Shown in pieces: positions 50,831 through 63,688 of a stretch of DNA of 64,000 nt. The stretch comes from Apis mellifera (Eukaryota > Arthropoda > Insecta > Hymenoptera > Apidae): positions 12,610,501-12,674,500 of the forward strand of contig NC_037641.1 of assembly GCF_003254395.2 (NCBI RefSeq), written 5' to 3'. The notes under the pieces are model-generated. The model was not told the DNA's origin and searched no databases. It saw only the letters and a program-made list of their open reading frames with translations. The position numbers and the translations under genes were made by a program. The first letter of the stretch is position 1. Every line of letters starts with the position of its first letter.

Positions 50831-53800
50831 TCATACATAGACTGGACCTTGATTGTCATTATCGTCCAAACTTATTCGACTAGGATATGCAGGACCTCCA
50901 CCATCATCAAAGAAACGTCTAAAGGTAAATTCAAAGAAACCATGAAATGGTTTACCATTATCTAATAATTCATCGGATTTATTAGAATCGGACGATTCTG
51001 AATTTCGTAATTTATCAGGATCCACGGGATCAAAATTACTTGTATCCGTAGGATATTGTATCCGAGGTATGTGAGGAGCTACTTGCCGTCGTAGTCCCTT
51101 TTCAAAATCGATGTTCGCAAAAAATGGATGATTCTTTACTTCATCAGCGTTCTTACCTAACCGACGATCTGCACCAACACATAACTTTAATATTAAATCC
51201 ATACCTTCCGCGGAAAGATTTGCTTGCTTCGGGATATGCAAAGTCGTTTCCCAATTGATTACCTGCGATACAATATATTTCAATACTGTTTACAAATTAT
51301 AATTATGTTTCATAATAAAGTAAATTAATAAGTATTAAACTTACTTTATATTGGGTTTCAGCTGGAGTATTAGCAAGAAATGGTGGAGAACCAACTAACA
51401 TTTCATATAAAATCACACCAACACTCCACCAATCACACAATTGAGTGTATCCTGTCCTTTGTAGTACCTCTGGTGCAATATAATTTGGTGTTCCAACCAA
51501 GGAATGAGCTAAACATCTTTGATGTTCTCTATGTCTTCTACGTTCCAATGGTTTCAATTGGATACAACGACATTCATTATTCCAATCGTCAGCAGGATCC
51601 ATTGAATCTTGTTTTCCATGTCCTGTTTTAATAACAACATCGGTATAATTGCGCATATATATATATATATAAATACATATATAGAACTTGAGAATAAATC
51701 AATCATGGACACATACCATTTTGTTGATAATATTTAGAATTATGAGTCCAACGAAATCCTGTACATAGACCAAAATCTGTTAATTTTATGTGTCCATCTC
51801 GATCAATTAAAATATTATCTGGTTTAATGTCTCTATGAATAAAACCCATTTTATGAACACTTTCTACAGCGCACGTTAATTCAGCAATATAAAATCTTGC
51901 CAGAGGTTCCTTAAAAATGCCAAATTTGATCAACAATGACATCAAGTCTCCACCTGGTATATAATCCATTACAAAATATAAATTGTCCTTATCTTGAAAG
52001 GAATAATAGAGTTTTACAACCCATTCATTATCAGCTTCTGCTAATATATCTCTTTCAGCTTTAACATGAGCAACTTGATTACGATTTAATACATCTGCCT
52101 TCCTTAAAGTTTTCATAGCATAAAATTGATTGGTATCAAGTTTTCTAACAAGCGTTACTTCTCCAAAAGCGCCAACTCCAATTGGTTTGATTTTTGTAAA
52201 CATTGATTTATCCATTTTTGCTCGTTTTAATCGGATATAATTCGATTCCTTTTGTGATAACATTTTTCTCATTTGACATTGAGCTTCCGCACTAAGACCT
52301 ATCTTAGCCATTTCTGTTTCTAATTGAAGCCGACGATATAATCGTTGTTTGTGAGATTTTAATACATTTTCAACATGCTGTTCCATAAAAAATTTAAAAG
52401 CTTGTGGAGAATAATTGCGAACTTTACAATCTCTACGTTCTTCTTCTTTTTCTTTACTCATATGTTTACGTTCAGGTATCGGAGACTGATGTTTGATTTT
52501 GTAAGATGAAGGTGATGAACCAGCTCCTTTTGCTCCATTATCGGGTGAATGATTATTATTATTATTATTGTTATTATTATTATTATTGCCGCCATTGCTA
52601 CTGTTGCTATTATTATTGCTGTTGTTGACATTGTTACCAATGTTGTTATTAGTTCTTAAGGGTATGGACGTGGATGTTACCGGAGGTAAAGGTGGAGCTT
52701 CCGTAGGATGTTGACATCCATCTGCAGGTGAATATTTTCTTTGCAATGGAGGATGTAAAGCAACTGGAGATGATCTAAGGGTTGTATTATTGTCTATCGT
52801 TGATATGCAATTAGAATCTTCAGTAGTAGCTGTTCCATAGGGAGGAGGAGGTACTGGATGATGCATTCCTCGTTGTGCCGCTAATGCTTGCATCGTTGTC
52901 GCATAACTTGGTGGTTCTGTAGTGGGTACTCCTACAGAAACACCTACATTTATATTGCTCGTTGATGTTGTGCCAACACTATTCACTGGTGGATATGCAG
53001 GAGGTGGTGCTTGCGAGGACTGCTGTTGTTGCTGTTGTTGTTGTTGTTGCTGCGGTTGTGGCTGTTGTTGCTGTTGCTGCTTTTGTTGAATAGACGATGC
53101 ATAAGATGGTGGAGGTGGTGGTGTGTTACTAGTAGTTGAAATTGGTTGTGGAGAAGTCGGTGCGATTGCAGTTTGTAACACAGGTTTTTGTACTTGTGTA
53201 CTCTTAACAGATTGCATAATAATTGGTGGTTGTGTTTTTGCCTGTCGTGCACCCCAAGCTTGCAATGGAGTTGGTCTAGCCATAGATGCTTGTGTATTTG
53301 GTGATATAGCAGAAACGGTAATTGGACTTGGAGAGCCGGCCGATGTTGGGCCAGAATAGATTCCAGAAGAAGGACTTTTGCGATAATCTTGCTGAGATTG
53401 TGTAGGACTTTGTCTATTTTGTATAGAGGCACTGTAAGACGGTGGTTGTACCGGACCAGTCGACGAGGAAGAAACAATGGGATATGGTGGTGGCGGTTCG
53501 ACTTGAGTATTAGAATTGTTATTGCCTGTTTGATAAATACTAAGAGCTTGCATTTGCTGAGAAAGTTGCTGTTGAACTTGCGGACCATTTTGAACGATCA
53601 TAGGTTGGCGACAATTCGAATTATTATTAGAACTTGCTACTGGACTGGTACCTCTTTGCGGTAGATTAACTGATGTTGATATCGGACCAGTATTACCAGG
53701 TGTGGTAGGAGGAGGTCGCGTTGGAACCACCGGAGCAGGAGACATTCGCTTAAGCATTTGTTGCATATTAGTAGGTACATTTGGCTGATTATATGGAGCG

Positions 53801-54488
53801 TGAGGTGGTGGTGGTGGGGGTGGTGTAGAGCTACATCTAGGAGGGGGAGGAGGAGGTGGTTCTCGTTCTACGAAATTGCTTGGAGAGTACTGTCGACTCA
53901 ATTGCGGATGTGGGCTAAGTTCCGCTAGACGAGGACTATCGGATCGTGAACTTCCTGCTCCACTATCCAATGCAGGACTACCTCGTTGTAAACTCAATTC
54001 TCTTTCCAAACTAGGTTTTCTTATTAATTTGCTGTTAAGTTTGCCTAGACCATTTAGAGATTCTCCCTGAGCTTGCTTCAAGAATTCTATAGCCGCATCT
54101 AGACGCCAGCCAGCTAATTTCAATGCGCGCAATGCAATTTCCTATATATACATAATATCAAATTTTAATAAATAATAGTTAAGCTTAAAATCTATAATAA
54201 TACACATACCTCTGAATATCCCATTGTTAATAGCTGAGCTAACAATTGTCGTTGATCAGATTTATCAAGAGTAGATCCTGAAGCTGTAGAGAGACCACTA
54301 AGTCCTGAAGCAGAACTAATACCACTGGTCGTAGATAAAGTAGATATAGTACTAGCAGCACTAGAACCTACTTCGCCTGCACCTCCAATATTTGCAAAAG
54401 GTAGTAAAGAATTGCGAATTTCAGCTAAAGCCTTCTGATGATATCCAGAGCCACGAGTGCTCGATTTGCTAACCGTGGGTGGATTCAT
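50831..54488 (-). CDS. wts: Warts/LATS serine-threonine kinase (Hippo pathway)
   Basis: Four coding exons: 54488-54210, 54141-51717, 51622-51345, 51262-50831; 1137 aa. NDR/LATS kinase that phosphorylates Yorkie/YAP. A UBA domain spans about 74-120 (QLLAQLLTMGYSE ... LAGWRLDAAIEFLKQ). The long disordered middle has six PPxY motifs (for WW-domain partners), a Gln-rich run and an Asn-rich run. The Mob-binding segment (about 640-730) precedes the kinase domain at about 735-1050, with GVGAFGEV, AMKTL, HRDIKPDN and DFG all present. The activation segment has AHSLVGTPNYIAPE (Ser about 942), and the C-terminal hydrophobic motif FFEFTFRRFF has the regulatory Thr at about 1107. All catalytic residues are intact. 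The ATG follows an acceptor (TGTCACAG at about 54534), so the 5' UTR is spliced. Confidence 0.97.
52550..52640 (-). repeat. Asn-codon repeat in warts
   Basis: Minus-strand AAT/AAC repeat coding an Asn-rich stretch in the disordered middle of warts. Confidence 0.92.
53021..53088 (-). repeat. CAG/CAA (poly-Gln) repeat in warts
   Basis: Minus-strand CAA/CAG run encoding two blocks of Gln split by PQP, in the disordered middle of warts. Confidence 0.93.
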
Positions 54489-56332
54489 AGTGGCCCATGC
54501 TAGGCCTTCTCAGACCTAGCTTTAATCCGGCTGTGACATATATATATATATATACATACATCTAAAACATAATATCAAGTTATTTTCTTACAATATTGTA
54601 AATTTTCTGTAATATTTTACTATCATATTTACTATAAAATATTTTTAATAATTATTTTCATATTTGTAAAATTAAATTGATTAATTGTAATAAATTGTTT
54701 CATACTATGTAGTATTCATAAAATTGATTCAATTAATATATTTCATGTATTTTTACATTGTCATTAGTATTTTGGCATTATAAAAAATTAAAAACATTAA
54801 TTGAATATAAAAAATATTATATTCATTATATGGTAATTCACTACTGAAATATTTGTATTATATGATTACATGATAAAATAATGTTAATAATAATAAATCA
54901 CTAAATGTTAAGATATGTTATGTATTACAAATTTTAAATGGCTTTTGTATCACTTTACTTAGTTTAATTATAATTTATATATAATAAATTTTATTTGAAA
55001 ATTTAATTTCAATCATAGAATGCAAACAGCTTTATGTATAATCTTATACATGATTTTTTACATCTTCGTACATAAAGATAAGATCCATCAAAAATCTAAC
55101 CTATTCATTAGATGCGTGACGGATTGATCCAATAAGTTCTTTATACATAAAATGAGCTACAATAGCACACACTTTCTTCAGAAATCAGAAAACATTAGAT
55201 AAGATTTTTCTTGAAATAAGTTTAACTGAAATAGCAATCAGAAGAGAACGACTTCAGAGCATATTCTATTCTCACGTTTCTACAAAATCCATGTGACAAG
55301 ATTAATGTACACATAAATCTTCTAATTCACTATTTTCCCTTAAAAATAATTCTATAGTATTCCAATATACAGTCGTAATTACTTCAGCAACAACAAAGAA
55401 AGGTACAGCCGTAAATTACTAAAGTAACTGGCAGCCATTTTGAAGTGCCACATTCCTACACCGACTTGACACTCTTTTTCGTAATTTACGATATGCACCA
55501 AGTTCGTGCGCGAAAAAACAAATAGCACTTTGCAATTAATATAAAATATATTTAACAAATAATGTTTATTATTTAAAAAAATAAAATTTGATTGTGAAAA
55601 GCTATTTAAGAAAAATCAAATATTTAAAAATTTATTTAACGTTTTAAAACTATCTCGTCCAACTAAATGTGAATGTCAACATTATATCAGTCGCTTCTTT
55701 TCTCTAACTTGAGAGTTATTTTATATATATTTAATTAATATTTAAAACTATTTAAAAATAATTAAGATTAAAAAATTTTTCATTTGTTTTTTTCAAATAT
55801 TCATCATATTTTTATAATGATTTTATGATTTTAATAATAAATTATACTTAAATAACGAGAAAATGTGAGTGAAAACTTTTTTTCATTCACATTTAAGTTT
55901 GTTTTAAAATTTATAGTTAAAAATATATTAAATTTCATACATTCATTTTATATAATTCAATTATATGAATAGATAAACTGAAAAAAATGAAATTAATAAA
56001 ATCATTTATATTAATTTATTCGATTATAATTTAAATATGTGAATGTAAAAATATATATATACATATTATATATAATGAAATATATATACATATATATTTG
56101 CTATAATAAGTAACATTATATAAATATAATTGAATCTAAATAATGAAAAAGAAATAAAATTAATATATCAATTTTATATTCAAATCTAATCATAAAATAA
56201 TTTTTTTTAATTATACATATTATTATAGACATATTAAAATTTTGATATATTATTCATATATTTATTTAAAATTTGAATCAATCTTTAATATAATTACAAT
56301 TTAATATTTTTATTAAATTATATATAATTGCA

Positions 56333-56337
<5 letters not shown>

Positions 56338-56375
<38 letters not shown>
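56338..56375. repeat. (TA)n microsatellite
   Basis: Pure TA run between warts and fuzzy. Confidence 0.93.
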
Positions 56376-56378
<3 letters not shown>

Positions 56379-56946
56379 CATTATTTATTATTTTTAATAT
56401 ACTATGTAATAATTATTATATTTTATCATCTTAAAATCAGATGCGGCGTTTGAATTTTGAAAATTTATATTAGCTTTCTTATATTAAAATCAACATATAA
56501 AAATATGACTATATGTCAAATTAGAAAAATATAATAATTATCAATAAAATGCACTTTACTCATATAATTTATTCAATATATTCATTGAATATGTGTGATA
56601 TATATTTTTTTCTTGTCTCTGTATTAATATTTCTTATATATTATATATAGTATGTATATAGTTATATATAAATGTACATAATTATACACATATAAATAGA
56701 TGCACATATACATATATATATCTTATTTATTTGAAATAAAAAAAAAGTATATATTTCTTAATTAAAATAAAAATAAAGTAATTAATAAAAATTTACTTGA
56801 ATAATAAAATATTTATATAACTTCAGCTTAAAATAAAATAATTTAGAATAAACAAATATAATTTCTTTAAAAATTTTACTTTTTAAAACAAATATGATAT
56901 TTTTATAAGGTCATTAACCATTATAATAATCGTATTCATTCCAATG

Positions 56947-56947
<1 letters not shown>

Positions 56948-56988
<41 letters not shown>
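56948..56988. repeat. (TA)n microsatellite
   Basis: Second pure TA run between warts and fuzzy. Confidence 0.93.
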
Positions 56989-56991
<3 letters not shown>

Positions 56992-57443
56992 TATACGTGT
57001 ATGCATTCTAATTAGCTTAAATTAACATTAATGTTGTCATATCATGATATTAACATACATGAGAATATCTTGGTTTTCATTGTTTTTATATAATTATACG
57101 TTAATCAATATTGTGTTAATAGAAAATATTACATTGATAATTATATATAAATATAGCAAACAATTATAATTAGTAACAATTATAATTTTACATTTCATTA
57201 TCATGTAAAATCTATTAAATTTAAACTAAAAATAATATCAATATGTTATATATCATAAAATAGAAATAAAATTTCACATAACTTTGTGATATAACGAGAT
57301 TATAAAATTTATGTTTAAAATTATGAATTAAATTTAGATAATAAAAAAAAATAACATTTTGTTTAATTCAAAAAATCAAGAAGTGTATAAAAAAATAAAA
57401 GTGTATTAAATATTTAACGTTTAAACAAAAGAAAGCTATTATT

Positions 57444-59043
57444 ATGGTAGCCCATGTTATGTGTTTAACCTCTACTGGAGGAATTCCTTTATTTTCTCGT
57501 CAAAAAGGAGAAGGAGATACGGTAATATTTCTATGATTATAAACGAAAAAAAATATAAATTATGTGATGTTAATTTTAATTTCTTTTTTATTAAAACTTA
57601 TTTTAATAAAACTATAGATGACATTTTCAAAAATAGCATCTCTGTATGGAATACACATGTTTCTTAAATCACAAAATATTAAACTTTTAAATACAAATTT
57701 ACCCGATACTATGATAATGTGGAAAGAGTTTGAGCAAAGTATTACATTAATAGTTATTGCAAGTGGAACTACTAAATCTGTATTGGAAAAATTTCTTAAT
57801 GCTGTTTTTGGTGCAATGATTTTATTTGTTGGTATTGAAGAATTAAAAAGTACAAAAAATATTGAAAAATTAAAGAAAGATATCCGTTTATGTAATCCAA
57901 TTGTTGATAGTTTATTGGAATGTCTTGATGTTGGTGATGGAATTTGTTCAAAAACTGATATTATCAATATGACAGAATGTATAATGTGTCAAGAAAATAA
58001 TTTATTTCAGGTAACTAAAATTTTTAAATTAAAAAGTTTTCTGTATGTTAAGTAATAATCTATTTAAGACATGCTTAGAGGGTTATATGGAATGTCTGGA
58101 TTCTATATATGGATGCATTTTAATACATGGATGTTTAGCAGTAGCAACAGAAGGATGGTGGAATTTAAATCCCATTGAAAGAAAATTATTAATAACAGCT
58201 ATAAATACAGAAGATACTTATACGACAAGAGACATTCCAGTATTTTTACCTTATAAAAGTCCAAATGTGAGTATATTTGTTGTTTTTAAAACAAAAATTT
58301 TAATATAATATTTTTGTTTTTTTAATTTAATAAGATTTATTTTAAAAAATTATATCATGATTTATCATAAGAAACCATATATATATAGGTAGCTTTTAGA
58401 TTAGTATCCATTACATTAGTCAATCAAGTTGAAGTATTAGCTTTATGTGGACCAAATCCAGATTTATCAGAAATTGAAAAACTTGCTGTACAATGTTGGA
58501 AAAATAGTATTGATGCTTTACGCAATGCAGAACAATGCTACCCACGAAATTTACCTTTATCTATAAATCTAGATACAGAAACACTTGGGTAATAGAAATA
58601 TTAATATTTAATATAAATAATTTCATTTAAAAAAATATATTATCAAAAATATTATAATATTCTTATTTTTTTTTTATGAATTTAGATTTCTTTTAACAAA
58701 TTATAAAGCACAAAAATTTATTCTTGGTAAAAATATGCAATATGCAAAGAATAGAGTCAGTGGTTCTCACAGGTTGGATATATTAAGAACATTTTATCAT
58801 CAAGCTGTTGAAACTTATATATTATCTTCAGAATCTGAATATAATTCATCAGGTGATAATTGGAAATTTGTGGGTGCAAAAGAAACTTATTTATGTTCAG
58901 AATATCATAAATGCTATGCAGTTAAAGATGGTGATCATATACTTTGTATTTTATGTACCTCCACAGTTCCTACTCATACAGTGAGAATGATTTGTCAAAA
59001 AATGTTAAAAGCATTACTTATTGATAAACAAGGATGTTGGTAA
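57444..59043 (+). CDS. fy: Fuzzy planar cell polarity / CPLANE protein
   Basis: Five exons: 57444-57521, 57618-58010, 58069-58266, 58389-58588, 58686-59043; 408 aa, close to the 418 aa of human FUZ. Family signatures visible: LTSTGGIPLFSRQKG at the start, SLYGIHMF, WKEFEQSITLIVIASG, FGAMILFVGIEEL, VATEGWW, DIPVFLPYKSP and LVSITLVNQVEVLALCGPNP. Fuzzy has Longin-type (roadblock/longin fold) domains and works with Inturned and WDPCP (CPLANE) in planar polarity and, in vertebrates, cilium formation. The start ATG gives the expected N-terminus with no extra leader. A polyadenylation signal AATAAA lies at 59166-59171. Confidence 0.93.
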
Positions 59044-59631
59044 AAATTTAATGTCAATTCCTTTTTATAATACTCATTTTGTTATAATATGCTTTTTTAT
59101 TATTGTCATATTAATTCATTTTTGTATCGTAATATTGTTTTTATTATAAACAAATACTATATAATAATAAATATTATAATAATAAATATTAAAATAATAA
59201 TAAATATTAAAAAAAATTAAGATATATATAGAAATAAAGATATAATATGACAATTATTTGTAAAATAAATGAAATTAAATGTATTGTATTAAATATAAGA
59301 TCATTTCTTGTTTAGTAATTTCACCTTTTTAATCATTCATTCCAACATATTTAATGTTCGATGATATCTGATGCGCACGCGCTATTGATATACTTGTGCA
59401 ATATGTAACCTTAGATGATATATAATATAGAAAACCTAACTATAACAATATTTGATGAAAAATTTCGACAAAATATTATTTAAGTAATCAGTTAATGCAG
59501 TAATTATTACACAATTAGTATAAATTTAAAAATATTATGAAATATATATTTTTTTACATTTTAATGAACAATTCATTGGCTTTTTTAATCAATTAATACA
59601 AAATAAATACTGATAAAATTGATATTTAACA
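59044..59631. other. Short intergenic region fuzzy to NIPA-like gene
   Basis: Fuzzy 3' end with AATAAA at 59166-59171, then the putative promoter and 5' UTR of the next plus-strand gene. AT-rich; a small mixed-composition patch at 59370-59400. Nothing else seen. Confidence 0.5.
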
Positions 59632-60979
59632 ATGAGTAGTATAACAAAAATTGCATTTGAAGTACAATTGTATAATACAACAAATTTTTATATAGGGTTA
59701 GGTTTAGCAATTAGTTCTAGTATTTTTATAGGTTAGTTAATGTTACAATTTTAATTATATATTTATTCAAAATAAATATTGTGCAGTATTATAATTATTT
59801 AGGAGCTAGTTTTATTATTAAAAAAAAAGCATTGATTCGACTTCAAAGACGCGGAGCATTACGAGCTTCATCTGGAGGATTTGGATATTTAAAAGAATGG
59901 ATGTGGTGGACTGGTTTTTTATCAAGTATATAAAACAAAAATTATTTAATTATTTAATACTTCTATTTAAATATCTTTATTAAAAAAAATATTATTTTTT
60001 TAAAGTGGGAATAGGAGAAGCAGCAAATTTTGCTGCTTATGCATTTGCACCAGCATCATTAGTAACCCCATTAGGAGCACTTAGTGTTTTAATATCGGCA
60101 ATATTAGCATCAAAATATTTACATGAAAAACTTAATTTACTAGGAAAGGTAACAATATAATATTACATGAAATATTATTTATAATTTTCATATATAATGA
60201 TTTTTCATTTGAATAATTGATAAATATATTTATTATTATTACAGATTGGTTGCCTTTTATGCATCTTGGGTTCTACAATTCTTATAATTCATTCTCCAAA
60301 AGAAGAAGAAATCAATACATTAAATGAGCTTTTAGATAAGGTTAAGGATCCAGGATACATTGTTTATATATTAATTGTGATAATATGTAGTATTTTAATT
60401 ATTTTTTATTTTGGTCCTATATATGGAAAACAAAATATCATAGTATATATTTGTTTATGTTCATCTATTGGTTCATTGACTGTTACAAGTTGTAAAGGAT
60501 TGGGATTAGCTTTAAAAGAAACTATTTTTGGATTTAGTAATGGATTCTCAAATTGGTTAACATGGGCTTTTTTATTTAGTGTTATACTTTGTGTTAGCAT
60601 ACAAATGAATTATTTAAATAGATCACTTGATTTATTTGAAACTACAATTGTTACACCTATTTATTATGTATTTTTCACGACATTAGTAATAATCGCATCT
60701 GCTATATTATTTAAGGAATGGGAAAATATGAGTGCTGAAGATATTTTAGGCTCATTTTGTGGTTTCTTAACTATAATAATTGCTATATTTTTATTAAATG
60801 CATTTAAAGAAATGGATATATCTTATGAAAATATTAGACGTATGTTACAGCCTAAACGAAAATTATTTATAAATAGTAACAATCAATGGAATAACAGAGA
60901 TGAAGAAAGATTAATAACTAGACTGGAAACAGAATTAAATCATACATATGGAGCTCAAGCTTTAACAAGAACTATATAA
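59632..60979 (+). CDS. NIPA-family magnesium transporter (spichthyin-like)
   Basis: Four exons: 59632-59731, 59803-59925, 60006-60148, 60245-60979; 366 aa, similar to human NIPA1-4 (about 330-400 aa). Nine or so hydrophobic helices. Family hallmarks: YIGLGLAISSSIFIGASFII followed by KKKAL, GYLKEWMWWTG, GEAANFAAYAFAPASLVTPL, GALSVLISAILA, LGKIGCLLCILGST and later NYLNRSLDLF and TPIYYVFFTT. NIPA proteins mediate Mg2+ transport; the fly member spichthyin sits on early endosomes and limits BMP signalling at synapses. One-to-one orthology with spichthyin is likely but not proven here. AATAAA occurs at 61114-61119. Confidence 0.92.
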
Positions 60980-62242
60980 TTCTATAAATATATAAAATAT
61001 ATAAAATATAAAAATATGAATAATTTTTGTATCAAATTCAATTTATGACTGTATAAATAATATAAATAACTGTGTAAATATATTTACTAGATAATGCATG
61101 TATTAGATATTAAAATAAATTTAATTAATAATATTCATAATTCTAAATATAATCCTATATAGTTTGAAAATCTTCATTGTGAAATCTAGAAATCTTATAT
61201 AAATTTTTTTTCGAATTATTTTATTTCTGTAATTCAAATTCAGAATATCTTGTTATTTGCAAATTGAAATTTCTATTTGTCGAAAATAAAAGTTTCATTT
61301 TATATTTTCTATAATTTTATATCTTTCTATAATTTGAAATATATAACACAATTGTAAATATAAAATACATAATCAAAAAAAAAAAATATATATATATATA
61401 TTATAACCTATCAATAATCATTCGGTATTGTCTTTTTTTTTTTTTCAAATTAGAAATATTATTCAAATTAGAAATATTGCTTAAATACTTTAAAATAAGA
61501 AAATTTATGATTTTTTCTTTTCTTTCAATTCCTTTAATTAAAAAGATATTAAGTTTTTATATGTAAAATATAACCTTTCTTTCTTGAAATTTATAATTTG
61601 AATATTTTTGTTTTATTCTTAAGATTCAAATCATTCAAATCATTGCTTCAATTATATTATTCTCTAAATTTTAAATTATTACAATTATATAAATTTAATA
61701 TTATTCGTAAATTTATTTTTCTTTATTTTATATTTATATGTTTTTATAGTTTATATATATATTAATATAGTTTTTTCAGTTGTGGGTGAATAAGATAATA
61801 ATATAATTAAAAACAAAAATATATTTTCTAATAATATAAATCTTATAAATGTAATATACGAAATATTTTGAAAAATTTTAAAACATTTTTTATCGTAATA
61901 AAAGATTATATTATTATAAATAATAAAATTATTTATTAGAATTTATTATTTAATAATCTTAATTAATAATTTTGATCATAAAATTGCATTTTGTGTTAAT
62001 GAAATTGCATTCTATTAATTCAATTTATAAACAAAAATATATAAAAAAATACTCCACGATACTAATCTGATAACATTTTATTAAGAAATATTAATATTTA
62101 TTAAGAAAATAAGTTAATATAATATAATAAATATTATAATATTACAAATAAGTATACCATATTTATTTATTTATAATTCTATTCCTTATTCATAGATCAA
62201 TTTATGTATTTAAATTAAATATTATTATGTACAGTTATTATA
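60980..62242. other. AT-rich intergenic region
   Basis: 3' UTR of the NIPA-like gene (AATAAA at 61114-61119) and spacer up to the cornichon pseudogene. Homopolymers and short TA runs (about 61387-61400). No gene seen. Confidence 0.55.
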
Positions 62243-62908
62243 ATGGCGATTACTTTGGCTGCTTTTTCATATATTATAGCTTTAATTATTGATGCATTTT
62301 TAATAATTTTTACAATATTTCATGTACGTGCCATTTTCAAGCCAAACCATAATGATTACTTTTGAAATAAAATAATGAATAAAAATATGTATATAATTGT
62401 ACCATATAAATTATTGGTAACCTTAGCATTATAGATATGAGAAATGAAAATGATTTTTATTAAAAATATTATATTTTTCAGGTTGCTGCATTGATGAATT
62501 AAAAACTGGCTATAAAAATTCCATTGAACAATATAATAATTTAAATTCGGTAAGATTTTGAAATTAGCTTTTTATATAAGTACTATTTGTATGAAAGTAA
62601 TAATGATAAATTATAATTATAGTTAAATCATATATGTGTATTTTAGCTAATCATTCCAGAATATAGATTACATATTTTAATCAACATTTTATTTTTAAGT
62701 AATGGACAGTGACTTTCATTATTTCTAGATATTCCATTAATAATATATCATTGGCAATATTATCATAGACCTATTATGTTGAAACCAGGAATTTATGACC
62801 CAACTATAATGAGTGCTCAAGTTCTTAAAATTCATCAAAGGGAAGAATAGAGTAAACTTACATTTTATTTTTTTTTGTTTTTTTAATATTTATATGGATA
62901 AGCTTCTG
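62243..62908 (+). pseudogene. Cornichon pseudogene (intron-bearing)
   Basis: Blocks 62243-62323, 62482-62549 and 62647-62908 match the cornichon family of ER cargo receptors (AMPA receptor/TGF-alpha export). The first block is clean (AAFSYIIALIIDAFLIIF). The second carries DELKTGYKNSIEQYNNLNS, but normal splicing puts it out of frame by one base (GCATTGATGAA where the family needs one more base). The third has IPEYRLHILINILFL, then TGA where cornichon has a conserved Trp (GEW), then IPLIIYHWQYYHRPIM and PGIYDPTIM; a TAG replaces the next conserved Trp at 62848-62850, and homology continues past it (KLTFYFF ... YLYG) with more stops. Introns with GT/AG remain, so this is a duplicated rather than a retro-copied gene. 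Confidence 0.8.
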
Positions 62909-63688
62909 AAAATTTAAAAACAATTGTATAAAATTTTTATTAAAAAAAAAATATCTGTTTCTTTTTTTCAATATAATTATTTCATTAAGGAATTATGATT
63001 GATTCATTATGAAAATTATTTTTTATGTCTTAAAAAATATTTATTTATAATTTTCAATATAATGTTTTGTTAATTTTTTTATTGTAAATATAAAAAGTAA
63101 TATATAATTTATTAAAACAAATTACAATTTTTTGCAAAAAATAAAATTTCATACTTGAATAATAATATTTTTTCTTAATTATATAATTGGAGCACTTCAA
63201 TATATATTATATATACATTATATACTACAATAATTTTTATTTGTTTATATATCAATATAGATTAATATAATTATATTTAAATGATTATATAATAATATAT
63301 TAAAAATATAATATATAAAAATTTATATAAAAAAATTGTGTTTTTCTTATATAAACATTGACGAATAATTATTAACTTGTTACATTAACAAAATTATAAA
63401 ATTAATTTAAATCTATAAACATGAATGTAAAACTAAATCATTAGAGAAGAAATACCTAACCTTAACTTATGATACATCTACAATGCTGCTCTCTATTTAC
63501 AATAATGTTTTACATTCATTCTAACCTTTAATTCTTTTTTTAAACATCAATCTTAATAGTGATTATTGTAATTTTTTAATATTTAAAACTTGTAGAAAGT
63601 TTTTATTATAATAAAATAATTATAATAAAATAAATCCATTGCATTTTATTATATTAATATCAGATTATTATCGGAAGTGTATATAAAA
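62909..63688. other. AT-rich intergenic region upstream of PheRS beta
   Basis: Contains the promoter of the next gene, not recognisable by motif. A mixed-composition patch at 63440-63530 stands out modestly. No gene seen. Confidence 0.45.

Larger units (their letters stand above)
54489..57443. other. Divergent intergenic region between warts and fuzzy
   Basis: Contains the short 5' UTR part of the warts start exon (to about 54533) and a candidate warts leader exon in the less AT-rich block 55385-55510, with a minus-strand donor GCTGAA|GTAATT at its lower end and a 10-bp inverted repeat (55410-55419 and 55481-55490). The rest is very AT-rich with (TA)n at about 56338-56375 and 56948-56988. 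No other gene seen. Confidence 0.45.

Noticed and set aside
52983..53664. Long open frames overlapping warts in other frames on both strands
   Set aside because: They come from the repetitive Pro/Gln-rich coding sequence of warts; the warts frame has conserved domains on both sides.
62710..62712. In-frame TGA in the cornichon copy read as selenocysteine
   Set aside because: The family has Trp at this place, and a frameshift plus later TAG/TAA codons in the homologous region show general decay.
62678..62728. A tiny intron that would remove the TGA in the cornichon copy
   Set aside because: The only GT...AG pair available would give an intron of about 30 bases, too short for insect splicing.
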